Program-made: the position numbers and the translations under genes
Assembly (NCBI RefSeq): GCF_004011695.2
Contig: NC_082411.1
Coordinates: 992,001-1,056,000, forward strand
Length of the DNA stretch: 64,000 nt
Source of the DNA: Ascochyta rabiei
Lineage: Eukaryota; Ascomycota; Dothideomycetes; Pleosporales; Didymellaceae
Direction: 5' to 3'
Shown: positions 1 to 10,557 of the stretch, one piece after another
Layout: every line of letters begins with the position of its first letter
How positions within the stretch are numbered: position 1 is the first letter of the stretch
The notes under the pieces: generated by a model
Database searches by the model: none
What the model was told of the DNA's origin: nothing
Seen by the model: only the letters and a program-made list of their open reading frames with translations

Positions 1-435
1 TGAAGATCTTCTGACCTCGTTCGACTTTGGCCGGCCATACACATAGTCGTCGTCCCTGTCGACTTCGATCACCTCCTTCTTCTTCTTTGATTTGCGCGTG
101 CCATCTCTCCTCAACTCTCGATGGCTGCTGCGGGGTTCCTTGACGCTCTCCACCCTGATATCCTGTGCCATACGATCCTGGTCGCGATACCGGTCGCTCC
201 CAGGCCTTGCGTAGTAGCTCGCCCGCCGCGCCCTCAAGTCAGCGAGATCGACCTCTGCCTCGTGCCTTGCCTCCTCTGCTCGGCGACGTTCTCTGCGTTC
301 TCGCTTTGCGGCGTACTCGTCGTCGTCGTAGTCGCGACTTCTATGACGGCGGTGATGCCTGCTCTCTCGGTCGTCTCGCAGATGTTCATCGGCGTATTGG
401 TATCGTGTGCCTGCCTCATCGCGATTCCTGGCCAT
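1..435 (-). CDS. Arg/Glu-rich hypothetical protein, N-terminal part, 3' end beyond window
   Basis: I do not recognise the family. The reading frame is open from an ATG at 435 to the left edge (145 codons) and has an in-frame TAA seven codons before the ATG, which supports this start. The protein begins MARNRDEAGTRYQYADEH and is strongly charged: a run rich in Arg/His/Asp around residues 20-35, then alternating Arg/Glu likely to form a long helix or coiled coil, a basic KSKKKKE patch near residue 115, and an acidic DRDDDYVYGRP motif. Such composition is typical of disordered nuclear or RNA-associated proteins, but no domain is visible in this part. An upstream exon cannot be excluded. The real frame is supported by the coherent charged composition over the whole 435 bases; overlapping frames look random. 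Confidence 0.6.
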   Translation of the reverse strand, partial: MARNRDEAGTRYQYADEHLRDDRESRHHRRHRSRDYDDDEYAAKRERRERRRAEEARHEAEVDLADLRARRASYYARPGSDRYRDQDRMAQDIRVESVKEPRSSHRELRRDGTRKSKKKKEVIEVDRDDDYVYGRPKSNEVRRSS

Positions 436-1106
436 CCCCGGCAACGTGCAGGGTTATATCGCGTACCCGGGCGTGCCAGCCTACGAAGTCACAGGTTCTG
501 GCAGACCTCAGGCAGGCGTGCAGGTGGACGTGCAGCAGAGGGGTTGGGTGGAGGATGTCTGTGGGTGTGATTGATGAGCAGCCACCTGCAGGCAGGTCGT
601 GCATCACACGGTCTGCACACTCCAACCAGCGACCGCCGCGTTGGGCGGTGAAGCGCGAAAGAGAGCGGCGTGGACGGGTTCTCTGATGATCAGTGCCTTC
701 CCAGCCGCCCGCTTTCCAGGGCTTCGCTAAGGATTAAGATTCGTTTAGCGGCGGCGGCAGGGGTGGGTGTGCCGTCGGGTACATGTCAGGTGTCGTCGGC
801 GTTATGGCTGCCAGCTGGTCGAGCGACAGACACAGGTGACGAAGAAGAAGAAGAAGAAGAAGAAGTCGCCTGGCAGATCTGGCTTTGTTGGGTGCGCCCG
901 CAGCAAATACCATGGCTGTGACCAATGGTGCAACAAGCGGCAAACTCGACGCAGGGTGTTCGGTTTTCGTCAGGCTTTGTCGCACTGCCCTCTTTGGGCT
1001 GCAAGCTGAGATGCGACTTGCTGAGTCGAGTCGCCACAAAGATGCGGAGGGTTCATTGCATATTGGCTGAAGTGTGGCATTGCTCAACGATGAGGGTTGT
1101 CGTCCT
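436..1106. other. intergenic region with short GAA repeat
   Basis: I see no convincing gene here. It contains a trinucleotide (GAA)8-type run at about 840-864 that creates Glu- or Lys-rich shadow frames on both strands. It lies between the 5' end of the leftmost minus-strand gene and the 3' end of the Zrg17-like gene, so it should hold the promoter of the former and the terminator of the latter; no motif stands out. Confidence 0.5.
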
Positions 1107-2616
1107 TCAGTCCTTCTCAAGGGTAATCTGGGTAGAAACCTCCCACTTCTGTCCCCCACTGCCATAGCTTCCACCCAGACGATTCCGTACCATGCTGCCG
1201 ATTCGATCGCGCAGACGTCCTATCTCGTCCAAATTCCGTACTCGGACCTTCAAGTTCGCCTGACACAATCCGTAATGAACCTGCCAGAACTTTGCCTCTT
1301 CGACTGCGCTCACAGCTGGGTCCGTCTCAAGGTCGTACATGACGTCCGATACTCCTGTGCCCGAGTAGGACATGAGTAGCATCTTGCCCAGCGTCCATCC
1401 CTGAATCCAGCCCAACGCAACCATGCAAATTGCAACAGAAAAGGACAAAGTGCGGTCTAGCCAAACGTACATCTGTATGCTAAGCAAAGGCAGAAGCAGC
1501 AATAAGGCTGAGCAGGACAGAGTCAGGAAGTGAGACGGGTTGCTCAGGACTGAAGGCAGGTTCGCAATGGCGCCTAGTCTCATCACTTTGCCGATACGAG
1601 CATGGTTCTTTAGCAAGATGGCAGAGATGAGCGTTGAAACGATCCCGCTTAAAGCAGAAAGGTCGATGCTACCAGGAGAGACTCGCTCGTGTTCGTCCGT
1701 GTGGTGTGCCGCATGTCCACCAGTATTCTCCAGAGCATGTGTCAAGCCATGCGAGATGAGATCCAGGCCCATGAACAAGAGGCCAACCGACATGCCCAGT
1801 CCCGCGATGACTTCGAGACGCTCAAACCCAAACGGATGACGGATGCTGGAGCGTTTCCAGACCTCAAAGTTGGAGCCGACATCGACTGCAACGCACAAGA
1901 AAGCACCAATTGCATCGTAGAATATGAGACGAGACAGGACTGTGAGCGCTAGGGATTCGTGGGAGCCCCATTGCACAAGTCCTGCGACAAGAAGATGACC
2001 AAAACACCAGCCCAATCGTAACTTCTGATCCTTGGACATGGACGATCGGTACTCCTTGAAGGTTGGGATGGGCAGGGACGCTGGAAGCTGGAGGGGAGCG
2101 CGAGGCGCCGGTTCGAGGAAGATTTGATGGGATACGCTGCTATGCTTGTACTTGTGCCCTCGTCTTCGTCCAATATCCTACTGAGGTTAGCCAGTGGTTG
2201 GTTGAGAGGAGCGGTTGCCTTACATTCTGCTGCGCCTGTGGTCGGCCTGGCTGATAGGTGACGGACTGAAAGTTGAATGGATTTCGCGCATTCTGTGTGC
2301 CGCTGATCGAAGGCACATCTGTGTCAGTCCCACTCATGGCGCTTGCTGGCGTGTACGGAAATGTTGCGCTCGCTGGCGTGTACAGCGTGGTCGGCGTGGC
2401 ACGCTGCGAGACAGAGTCGCTGGGGCCAAGAGTGGCATACTGCTTCGATGGGAATGTGGCAGACATTGGAGAGAGCGCATTCGGGTCGAATGCCAACCCT
2501 CCAGCGGACAGCTCGCCTTCAAATCCAAGTCCGACCGGCGGTCGCGGCGCGGCTTCATCAGGAGGCGGCGTTGGCGTTCGCGGAGGGAGCTTCACCCTAG
2601 GCATGTTTGAGGCCAT
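1107..2616 (-). CDS. zrg17: Zrg17-like cation diffusion facilitator, ER zinc transporter subunit
   Basis: Two exons, 2616-2224 and 2177-1107, joined across a 46-bp intron (GTAAGG donor, CTAAC branch point, TAG acceptor) in phase 0; product 486 aa. The first about 130 residues are Pro/Thr/Ser-rich and disordered, ending in an NPFNFQSV motif that I associate with fungal Zrg17 N-termini. The second exon holds the CDF membrane domain: about six hydrophobic segments, a conserved RHPFGFERLEVIAGL loop, and a His-rich stretch (GGHAAHHTDEHE). In yeast Zrg17 pairs with Msc2 to bring zinc into the ER. In this protein TM2 reads FYDAIGAFLCVAVD and lacks the paired His/Asp metal site of active CDF transporters, as expected of the inactive partner in a heteromer. 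Membership in the CDF family is clear; Zrg17 rather than Msc2 is inferred from the N-terminus and the missing metal ligands. Confidence 0.85.
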
Positions 2617-2966
2617 GATAGCTACTCAATGTGCGACTGTAAGGAAGATGGCTTCGGCGACGACACACGTCCACACACTCGCAGTTGAGAGAGCCAGACT
2701 GATCCTAGACAAGAGGTGGAGGGGAGATTGGGGGACGCCTTCCACATGCAGATTGCTGATCCTCGGGTGGACCGCTGGACCGCTGCACCAATCACTAGCC
2801 TCCGAGGCCGCCGCAGGCGCTGGTTGAGGCTAGACGTCGCTGGCTGCGTCGTTTGGGACAACCATGCGCGCTACGCCCTCATTGTTCTGGGATAGATTGG
2901 CCGCGAAACATGACACTTGGGACTTGACAGGTGCACCGTAGCCTATGGCCTGTGTGTACGAAAACG
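2617..2966. promoter_or_regulatory. shared promoter region between divergent genes
   Basis: About 350 bp separate the start codons of the minus-strand Zrg17-like gene and the plus-strand two-TM protein gene, so both promoters must lie here unless the second gene has an upstream exon. I see no clear TATA box or factor-binding palindrome. Confidence 0.45.
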
Positions 2967-4022
2967 ATGGAGCAGGGGAACGGTCCACAGCGACACGGCA
3001 GCGATGACGCAACACGGTCCACAGGGAAGAACAAGGCGAAAGGAACTGCTCAGTCTGAAGGCACGCCAGAGCACAAGCGTAGCAAATCCGGAGGCTTTCT
3101 GGGCAGCCTCGCATTTCTGAGATCCAAAGATGTTGTCAAGAAGCCACTGTTGAGGCTGGAGGCGGAGGATGAGGGCCAGATGGAGGACACGGAAGCTGCC
3201 CAGGGACGCTCCTCCCTCGCGACTGCAATGGGGCACGCTCGAAAACGAAAAGGCTCGCTGAGAAAGGCAGCCATGGCGAAGATGCGTGAGCGCAGTGGCT
3301 CGCTGCGCAAGGACCGGTCGTCTATGAAGCCGCCCGTTATCACCACGACCATGAGCGCAACCTCACTCGACGACGACGATACAAACCCCCGCCGCTTCAG
3401 CTACGAGAACGGTCCTCTCAACTCATCCTCGGACAGCGGCTGGCTGTTGCCTAAAAGCACCCTGTCTCACTCTGCGTACGCACCCAGTCTAGAGGCTGCA
3501 GAACGCCCGCGACTCCTCGCCTCGCCCATCACGAGCCCCGTCGGCCCATACGCATCCACAACGGACGAAGACGAAGCACTCTCATTCTACCGACCTCCCG
3601 TGTCCGGCAGCAGCAGTTCTTTGTACGCCATGTCTACACAAGACCCCACTGTCCAGGGCCGGCGCTCGAATCGATCTGATCGGCGTACCTCTCTGACCAC
3701 AGTCCAAACGCCCACTGACCTCGAAGCAGAAGACGAATGGGACTACAGCGAGACAGAGTGGTGGGGTTGGGTCGTGCTTATAGTGACGTGGATCGTCTTT
3801 GTCGTTGGAATGGGCTCCTGTCTTGGTGTCTGGAGCTGGGCTTGGGATGTTGGTGAAACTCCTTATGCGCCACCAGAGCTGGAAGACGACGAGTCGCTGC
3901 CCATTGTTGGATACTACCCTGCATTGATAGTGTGTACGGCCGTGATGAGCTGGGTTTGGGTTGTGATAGCTTGGGTGGGCATGAAGTACTTTCGACACTC
4001 GAAGATGGTGGCAGACGATTGA
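2967..4022 (+). CDS. conserved-looking two-TM membrane protein of unknown function
   Basis: Single exon, 351 aa from the ATG at 2967 (an in-frame GTG at 2931 is the only upstream alternative). Family not recognised. Residues 1 to about 250 are Ser/Arg/Asp-rich and look cytosolic and disordered, with repeated basic phosphosite-like stretches (KRKGSLRK, RSGSLRK) and acidic clusters (SLDDDD, TTDEDE). The last 90 residues hold two strongly hydrophobic, Trp-rich segments (ETEWWGWVVLIVTWIVFVVG and YYPALIVCTAVMSWVWVVIAW) separated by an acidic 30-residue loop; a short basic tail follows. The topology suggests a hairpin anchor in an internal membrane. The two RKGSLRK/RSGSLRK motifs resemble basophilic kinase targets, which is inference only. 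Confidence 0.7.
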   Translation: MEQGNGPQRHGSDDATRSTGKNKAKGTAQSEGTPEHKRSKSGGFLGSLAFLRSKDVVKKPLLRLEAEDEGQMEDTEAAQGRSSLATAMGHARKRKGSLRKAAMAKMRERSGSLRKDRSSMKPPVITTTMSATSLDDDDTNPRRFSYENGPLNSSSDSGWLLPKSTLSHSAYAPSLEAAERPRLLASPITSPVGPYASTTDEDEALSFYRPPVSGSSSSLYAMSTQDPTVQGRRSNRSDRRTSLTTVQTPTDLEAEDEWDYSETEWWGWVVLIVTWIVFVVGMGSCLGVWSWAWDVGETPYAPPELEDDESLPIVGYYPALIVCTAVMSWVWVVIAWVGMKYFRHSKMVADD

Positions 4023-4288
4023 CGCATCTACCATCTGCAACGTCAATGCAACAGTATCATGGTTCCATTCCCGCAAAGACAAGGAAACAGATGCATCAAG
4101 TGTTGTTGGCCAGTCTAGGCACCGTACGGCATCAGCAGCGAGAGCGACCATGTTGCATAGGAGATATGCAGGTGAGTCTGTCTGTCACGACGCTTTCTGT
4201 CAGAAAAAAAGAAACGCCTCTCCAAGGGAGAGAGAGGCAAAAAGGATGGGATGTTGGAGTGATCCCGGGCGAACCGGGCACTGAAGCT
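4023..4288. other. 3' flank of tRNA-Phe and of the two-TM gene, with hairpin and T-run
   Basis: The interval between the two-TM protein stop and tRNA-Phe. Read on the minus strand, i.e. downstream of the tRNA, there is a TTTTT run at 4243-4239, a hairpin with arms GCCTCTC/GAGAGGC at about 4216-4238, and a longer T-run at 4210-4204. Any of the T-runs could stop RNA polymerase III, although the first is about 45 nt from the mature 3' end, which is farther than usual. Confidence 0.4.
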
Positions 4289-4373
4289 TGTCGCTTCTGT
4301 GGATCGAACACAGTACCTCCAGATTTAATGACTGAACTTCAGTCTGGCGCTCTCCCAAGTGAGCTAAAGCGAC
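4289..4373 (-). tRNA. tRNA-Phe (anticodon GAA) with 12-nt intron
   Basis: Read on the minus strand, 4373 to 4289. Acceptor stem GTCGCTT pairs perfectly with AAGCGAC and is followed by discriminator A. T8/A9 and D-arm GCTC...GAGC are present. The anticodon stem CCAGA/TCTGG encloses CT-GAA-G, with anticodon at 4340-4338, followed by a 12-nt intron (4336-4325) after position 37, the canonical place. The T arm is CTGTG-TTCGATC-CACAG. The mature length is 73 nt without CCA. All four arms pair, so I regard this as a functional gene. Its intron must be removed by the tRNA splicing endonuclease. It stands alone here, typical of dispersed fungal tRNA genes. Confidence 0.95.
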
Positions 4374-4558
4374 TGGATTGGATTGATGAAAAAGCTGCTC
4401 GGTAAATATATTATAGTCATGAATATTGAACCGGATCGCACAATCAACCTGCTTGTCTTTCGTCGTCCTTCCGTCATATGTAAATTTTATGTGTCTGCCC
4501 TGCTGTGGGGTATGCGAGCTACTACATGGACGTTGAGTGGGCCAACCGAGGTTGAGCT

Positions 4559-5583
4559 ATGACGCGAACTTTCGATGTGAGCTTCGCAGCTGCAACCTCA
4601 GTCCAGTCTCCCTACCACATGTTGAATGTCAGGTACAGCTCTTACGCAAGACGCATAATGCAAACCTCGCCGCTAGCCAACCCATTGGTTACTGTAGCCC
4701 AACTAGAGACCTCAGGATCACAGCTCGACAGATTACCGCCGGATCTCGAAGACTCAGTCAAATATGCTGGCGCGAGACTTACGCAAGCTGCCGGTGCACT
4801 GCTCAGACTGCCACAGGAGGTTATAGCACAATCAATCATTGTGTTCATGAGGTTCTGGGTTGGCGCAGAAGGTGGAAGCCTGGCCGAGTTTGGTGCTGGC
4901 GTAAGTTGACTGTTCCAGCAGAGCATGTAGCTGTACTAATGGCGCGGTAGCAAGTGTCGGCTTCTTCGCTATACCTCGTCGCTAAGCTTTCCGCATATCC
5001 AAAGTCGGCGCGTAGTCTCGTCAACGTCTACGCATATCTCGATGCTTTCCCTCTTCCTCCCATGGACGCTGAGCCGGAGGAGAGCAAAGCTGAGATGTAC
5101 TACGTCTCCGAAGGCATATTCGAGCGCCGACGAGCTTCCCTCTACGAGACCGAACAGCGCATTTTGAAGACACTCGGCTTCCAGGTACAAGCAAAGTTAC
5201 CGTATACCCTCTGCATCACGTACATGCAAGCGCTCGATGTTTTCACACACCCACGCGCCTCTGAGCTCGCCAAACGCGCAATTGCACACCTGAATGCTGC
5301 TCTGCTAAGCCCTCAGCTTCTGTACCTTACACACCAACCCCCAAGCTTGGCCACCGCAGCGATATATCTGGCGGCGAAAGAAGCGGGTATCAAATTGCCG
5401 GAAGTTGAGTGGTGGGAGGTGTTCGATACGGACAGAGAAGAACTCGGCTTCCTCTGTGTAGGGTTTCTAAGCATAGAAGGATTTGCAGAGCAAGAAAAGG
5501 AAAGATGGTTTGGTCGAAGGGTACCTCTCACAGTTGAGGAAGTAAATGCTGAGATGAAGAGGCGGAATGAGGGCGCTGCGTAA
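4559..5583 (+). CDS. cyclin-L-like cyclin box protein
   Basis: Two exons, 4559-4900 and 4951-5583; the 50-bp intron has GTAAGT, TACTAAT and TAG, the ideal fungal signals. Product 324 aa. The first cyclin fold starts near residue 50 (PPDLEDSVKYAGARLTQAAG) with LLRLPQEVIAQSIIVFMRFW, typical of cyclin L/transcriptional cyclins, and runs across the intron into VSASSLYLVAKLSAYPKS. The second fold includes AIAHLNAALLSPQLLYL and PPSLATAAIYLAAKEAG. Cyclin L partners CDK11-type kinases in transcription and splicing control; that role is inherited from the family, not shown here. The ATG at 4658 (MQTSPLANPLVTVAQL) would remove 33 poorly structured residues and matches the usual start of the family as well or better. 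The tRNA-Phe lies 190 bp upstream on the other strand. Confidence 0.82.
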
Positions 5584-5929
5584 TGAACCAGGAGAGAAAT
5601 GGCCACCCGGTCCACCAGTCGCTCCTTAATCGAAATCGACTGCACATCAACCTCTCACGAGACTGCTCATCTACGCAAATACGCCAGCGCCAACGGTTTT
5701 CAGAACCGAATTGTCACAGTGCGCTACCTTCCGCAAGATCAATCGAAGGTATCTCCAGGGCCTTTGTTCTGCCCATGTACCATTGGGACCCAGCACGAAA
5801 AGAGGTTCTACCAAGTTCACTCTGCCAACAACGCCTTTGTCTGCAGCAAACAAGATCTTAAATACGAAGTAGGAGGTCCTGCAAGTCAGCCAACCGGTCA
5901 AGACGCATTCAACCGTAGACTTTGCGCCA

Positions 5930-6988
5930 ATGATGACAACGACAGCATCACGTCCTGTCTACGACGGCTCACAGTATGGATGTGACTACGATGAATACCG
6001 CACAATTGTAATCCGAGATCAAGGCTCTGTAGCTCCAGGGCAACATCCATATGCATATGCAGGCTATGTGCGTAGTCAGCCGGAGATGCCAAAGCCTACG
6101 CGCCTGGTGCGAGATGCAACTGATAATTGGGTCCAGGCAATAATCTTTCGGCTTAGCACACGCATACCTTCGCCAATGCATGCCATTCAAAGCCGTCGGA
6201 GGCACATCAACTCAATCTGGTCGAATAGGGCCCAGCTACGTAAATTGCAATGGAAGCGTCGGAGTCGATACACAGCGCCACTGGACATAGAACTTACCGA
6301 TCGCGATTTACTTCCTTCTCAACGCCAGCGGATGCAGGATCTATTGCCAGGGTTTTGTCTTGTTGGCGGGAAGGAAACGGCTCTAGATCTTGCGACTGCT
6401 CAGATGCAGCCATCTAGCAACTCCTGCCACTGGGATGTTCTTGCAGATGGCAAAAGCACGTCTTCGTGTGTCAAAATCTCGCGCGTCCGTGTCGACGAAA
6501 TTATTCGACAACGAGCTGGGACCTTGAAACGTAACATCGCTGTTAGACGGAGCCGCAGAGAGCGTACACAAGTCAGTAGTACAGCGGACGCAATGTGGGC
6601 CACATCAACTCCAAAGATCAAGCGCACGGTCTTCGGACACAACCACGTGCTGTGCACACACAAGATACAACGTAGATTCAGCTTCGAAGATGATGGACCA
6701 TGTATGAACCTGAGCGCCATCTGTGAACAAACTGAGCAAGGGGTCGCGTCAAAGCCAACATCGATGACCCGCGTGGACTCAGGGGCTGAACAAGTTGCAG
6801 AAGGACGAAGCACGCGCTTTCGCGAGGAATCAGACCAGCTACCGTGCATAGCCCGTACTTTCTCAGAGATTCTGGGTCACGAACCCTTCGTTCCCACTGC
6901 GCTGTTAGACTGCGATGAACAAAGTGCAGAACTATGTAGGCAACCAAGCAGCCCGGAGGTCTACTGTAGTCCAACCAAGGAACATTGA
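5930..6988 (+). CDS. hypothetical protein, uncertain
   Basis: An uninterrupted 352-codon ORF starting ATGATGACAACG. I do not recognise it. The product is basic and Cys/Arg-rich in the middle (IQSRRRHINSIWSNRAQLRK, VRRSRRERTQ) and Ser/Glu-rich near the C-terminus, with no signal peptide, membrane segment or known motif. Length well beyond chance at this base composition is the main argument for it. An alternative frame opens at 5599, only 16 bp after the cyclin stop, and overlaps its start, so the true first exon may lie there. Treat it as a possible species-specific gene. Confidence 0.35.
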   Translation: MMTTTASRPVYDGSQYGCDYDEYRTIVIRDQGSVAPGQHPYAYAGYVRSQPEMPKPTRLVRDATDNWVQAIIFRLSTRIPSPMHAIQSRRRHINSIWSNRAQLRKLQWKRRSRYTAPLDIELTDRDLLPSQRQRMQDLLPGFCLVGGKETALDLATAQMQPSSNSCHWDVLADGKSTSSCVKISRVRVDEIIRQRAGTLKRNIAVRRSRRERTQVSSTADAMWATSTPKIKRTVFGHNHVLCTHKIQRRFSFEDDGPCMNLSAICEQTEQGVASKPTSMTRVDSGAEQVAEGRSTRFREESDQLPCIARTFSEILGHEPFVPTALLDCDEQSAELCRQPSSPEVYCSPTKEH

Positions 6989-7108
6989 TTTCTCAATCCA
7001 GAAAAAGAAAAATCAAGTTGTCCACCCACGTGTGTCGCGCGGTATGTCCAACAGCTATGCCGCACCCGCGTCGCCAAAGTCCAAGAAGAACTCCCCCATT
7101 CATGAAGC

Positions 7109-7144
7109 GCAAGATCAGACGCAAGATCAGACGCAAGATCAGAC
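7109..7144. repeat. 12-bp tandem repeat, 3 copies
   Basis: Unit GCAAGATCAGAC repeated three times without mismatch. The unit length keeps reading frame, but no credible gene covers it. Confidence 0.9.
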
Positions 7145-7477
7145 TTGCACAGCCAACCGCATCCCCTCCCAGAACGCAAACAGAGAACACGGAACAACCC
7201 GGGCATCTATCGATTTGGACAGACGATACCTCCCCACTCTGTTTCCAGGCCAAGGCTGTGAATGCACAGCGAAGATCCGATGCACGTGGGATGGACAAAG
7301 TCGAGCGACTGCCGAGTATCGACGAACAAGCCCCGCGCCTCGAGAAAACGAGATGATCTCGCCATCGTCGGCATCACACACAGCAGGGAGAGAGCCAGTC
7401 CGAAATCAGCCCAGAGCAGAACCGAAGCCGAACCATACATTTCTTCCTTTCCCTCTTGCGTGGCCGGCAGCTAGGGG

Positions 7478-7511
7478 AGAAGAAGAAGAAGAAGAAGAAG
7501 AAGAAGAAGAA
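7478..7511. repeat. (GAA)n microsatellite
   Basis: An uninterrupted run of about 11 GAA units, encoding poly-Glu in one frame and poly-Phe/Ser on the opposite strand; noncoding in my reading. Confidence 0.9.
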
Positions 7512-7984
7512 AATAGATTCAAAGAGAGAGAGACAAGTGTACATACATGCACAGAACAGCTTCGATGCCAGCACTGCCGCAATAAGCAGACTCGACGTGC
7601 CGAACATCCCATCATCCCATTACAGGATGTAGTTCCGTTCGCATCTTTTTTTTGGGTGTCTGGACAACACCTCCAACGACGAATGAGCCCACAAAGGAAG
7701 ATCACGGTTGGGTCAGATGGACTCGCAAACTACAGGCAATATATGCAAAAAAAGGGTTTCCCAAGTGAGACGAAGCAGATGGTGACCAGGGCGACGCGAA
7801 TCATGTAGCATGGTAAATAATATAGACACTGAAGAATCCCAGCCCAATCTTAAACCGATCATGTCCACAAATCTACGACACGTCCTATGCACGATAACCG
7901 ACTCAGTACCTCTCCCCCATCCTGCATGTCGACGTTACACAGTCAAATCCTAGACACTTTTTTAGCAGACACTGTACGCCACAC

Positions 7985-10557
7985 TCATCGTCGGATAGCA
8001 GGTGTAGCGCGCTTCATCATGGGCGGTTTGACAACCGCTGATCTGGGCGCTAAGTTCTTGCTGGCGAAGAACTTGTGTGCGAGAGCTTCTTTAGGTTGGA
8101 GGCGCTTCTCGACGTTCATGTGGAGAGAGCCGTTGAGCAGATCGGCAAAGTCGTTCAGTTCAGCGACGGTAGGACCACCTTGAGCGATGCCTCGGGCAGC
8201 GTCGTGAACCCTGGTTTTGATATCGCGACTGATCTTCTTCTGCTGCTCTATCTTGCGCACAGAAAGCTACATGATGTTAGTATGTGTTTCTGTGAACTCA
8301 CGGAAAAACCTACCTGATTGTACTGATCCACCTCACGGCTGATGAATTTCAGCGGCGGTCCAGCCTCAAAGTGTTCGAGAACGTTGTTCAAAAGACCTTT
8401 CTTCAACAATTTCTCGCTCGGCCAGCCAAGACAGTCCATGAACGCCTTGATCATCTGGTTGTTCGAGCGTCCAGTGAACAGAATCTTTCCCGTCCACAGT
8501 TCGTACGCAGTGCAACCAACAGCCCACATGTCGACTGGATAGCCTATGTCCATGCCCAGAATGATCTCGGGGGCGCGGTAGAATCGACTTACGAGGTATT
8601 CGGTGCGCTCGATGACATCTCGCCTATCGACAGCCGTACCGAAATCGGCAAGCTTGACGGTCTTCTTGTCAGCAGACACAAGAATGTTGTCGGGCTTCAA
8701 GTCCAGATGAATGACCTGACAGTTTTGCAGGTGCTGCAAGCCGAGGAACATTTGTCGCGTGTACGTTCGAACGGCTGATAGCGTGAGCCCGTGGCCACTC
8801 GTCTCTTCCTTCAAGAGATCTCTCAGATTCTTGGACATGTGCTCGAAGATGATACACAAATGGCCTTTGTGGTCGAAGGAACCCAAAAGTCGAATGATGT
8901 GACGCTTGTCCTGTGGGTCTGCTTCGTTGACCTTTTGCAGAAAGTCCATCTCCTTCTGACTAGCTTTCCTCATCAACTCGTTCTTGCGGATCATCTTGAC
9001 AGCAACCAGTTTGCCATGTTGATCACTGCCATCTGGTGTAACTTCTTCAGCTTGGGCAACATTGGCGAAAACACCTCGACCCAGCGTCTTGATCATGCGG
9101 TGTCGACCGCCATTCACCAACTCATTATTGATGATTTTGTAGTATCCTTCGGGGTCGTCCCAGTTTTCGAGCAGCTTCTCATCCAGCACGGTTCCCTTTG
9201 CTGCACCTTGCTCTTCCAGTTCGACGTTGGCGTCTTCGTCTTCATCATCGCTGAAATCGAACATGTCAAAGTCCTTCTTTTGCTTCTTCACCGGGGCAGC
9301 CTTTTCTGCTGGCAGGGTGGAAAGAGCTTTGGGGTCGGTCTCGCTGTACGCATCGGAGGGTAGAAGTGAATTCGCGCCTTTCTCGAGAGCGCGGTTGCGA
9401 TCGTCTAGCGTGTCTTGGGTAGGGTCGTAGTCGGCTGCCGAGGGGCTCGCTACCGCAGGAGTGTTCTCTCGACTGTCTTGTGCTTGTTTGTCGATGATCA
9501 TGATGTCGGGGGATGCTGGAACGGAATCCAGGTCGCCTGCGCGAGGGGAAGGAAATGGCGAGATGGAGGTGTCGAGAAAGGGAGCTGGAGACGCAGCGTT
9601 GGAAGTCGTGCTTTCAGAGGCATTCGTAAGGACTGCTTGTTGCAGAAGGCTCTCCTTGGGCTTCTGTTCAGAGGCAGCGCGTATGGCAGCCCACCGACGA
9701 CGCTTCTCTTCGCGAGTCTCCTGTGTGGGAGCGTTGTCTTGGACAGGGGCCAACGTGGCTTCGGGCTCGGTCTGAGCATTGCTCCTGGATCCCGTTAGCC
9801 GTGCGCGCGGTTCAGTGGATAGCGTTCCCACACACATGTCCCTGTCCCGCTTGTCGTCGTTTTCCTTTTCCCCTGTGCTTGGACCGATGCTGAGCTTCTG
9901 TGTGCCGCGCGTGAGCTGCTGACTACATGTCTCGAGCCGGCGGGCATTGCTGCTCTGGTTGGCATTGCGAGCGGCAGCGATGATGTTCTCGCTGAAGCCC
10001 GGGACGGCAGGCGTCTGGTTGTCAATCTCGGCGTAGGATATGGGCTTGGCGTGTGGTCGCTCGGTCGAGCCCAGGGTGGACTTGACAAAAGTGGGCTGGT
10101 CGTGGCGGATGCGTAGGCCGTCTGGGTACGAGTTGCGCGGACGGTCGGGGTGTCTGCTGCGATCAGTGTTGTGGCGCTTCTCCGGCCGGCTGCCGGGGGG
10201 CGGGGAAGCTTTGCGCTTGGGCTGGGGTCGGTCGTTGCGGGCGTGTCGAAAGGGTGAGGGCGAGCGGTCTGCTGCGCGCTTGTTTCGATATGGCGAGGGG
10301 GAGCGCGTACGCTTGCGGCGATAGGGAGAAGGCGAGCGACTCAATGCGCGATGACGGTGTCCTGGAGAGGCATCAGCCGGACGACAAGGCGCGAGTGTGA
10401 GAGGAGCGGTGGTACCATTTCTATCCGAAGCACCATGCAGGCCAGAGACCCTGCTAGAGGCGTTAATCGCAGTTTCGCCGCGCTGACTGGTTGTGTTTGC
10501 CTTGTGTTGGGTGTCGGCCACTTCGCCTTCCGAAGCTGAGCTGGAACGAGACGCCAT
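7985..10557 (-). CDS. prp4: Prp4-type serine/threonine kinase, spliceosome activation
   Basis: Two exons, 10557-8314 and 8266-7985, with a 47-bp intron (GTAGGT, ATACTAACA, TAG); product about 841 aa. The first 500 residues are disordered, with SR-like repeats (SRSPSPYRRKRTRSPSPYR) and later acidic stretches. The kinase domain shows the glycine loop LGRGVFANV, VAVKMI with the ATP lysine, HLDLKPDNILV as catalytic loop, LADFGTAV, and an activation segment TEYLVSRFYRAPEIILG with SRFYRAPE, the mark of PRP4/DYRK/CLK-related kinases. The C-terminal NVEKRLQPKEALAHKFF completes the domain. Prp4 phosphorylates tri-snRNP proteins (Prp6/Prp31 in mammals, Prp1 in S. pombe) and allows spliceosome activation. 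A further in-frame ATG at 10581 exists; I prefer 10557 because it gives MASRSSSASEGEV, like relatives. Much longer N-terminus than the S. pombe protein. Confidence 0.93.

Larger units (their letters stand above)
6989..7984. other. low-complexity interval between hypothetical ORF and prp4
   Basis: Contains a perfect 12-bp tandem repeat and a GAA run, listed separately. A 297-codon plus-strand frame (6915-7808) crosses it, but its product is built of repeat-derived Glu and Gln/Asp runs and lacks any conserved-looking segment, so I do not call it. Confidence 0.45.

Noticed and set aside
7109..7144. CRISPR-like direct repeat
   Set aside because: Three contiguous 12-bp units without spacers in a eukaryotic genome; simple tandem repeat.
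6915..7808. 297-codon plus-strand ORF
   Set aside because: Contains repeat-derived runs (QDQTQDQT, poly-Glu) and nothing conserved-looking; overlaps the end of another ORF.
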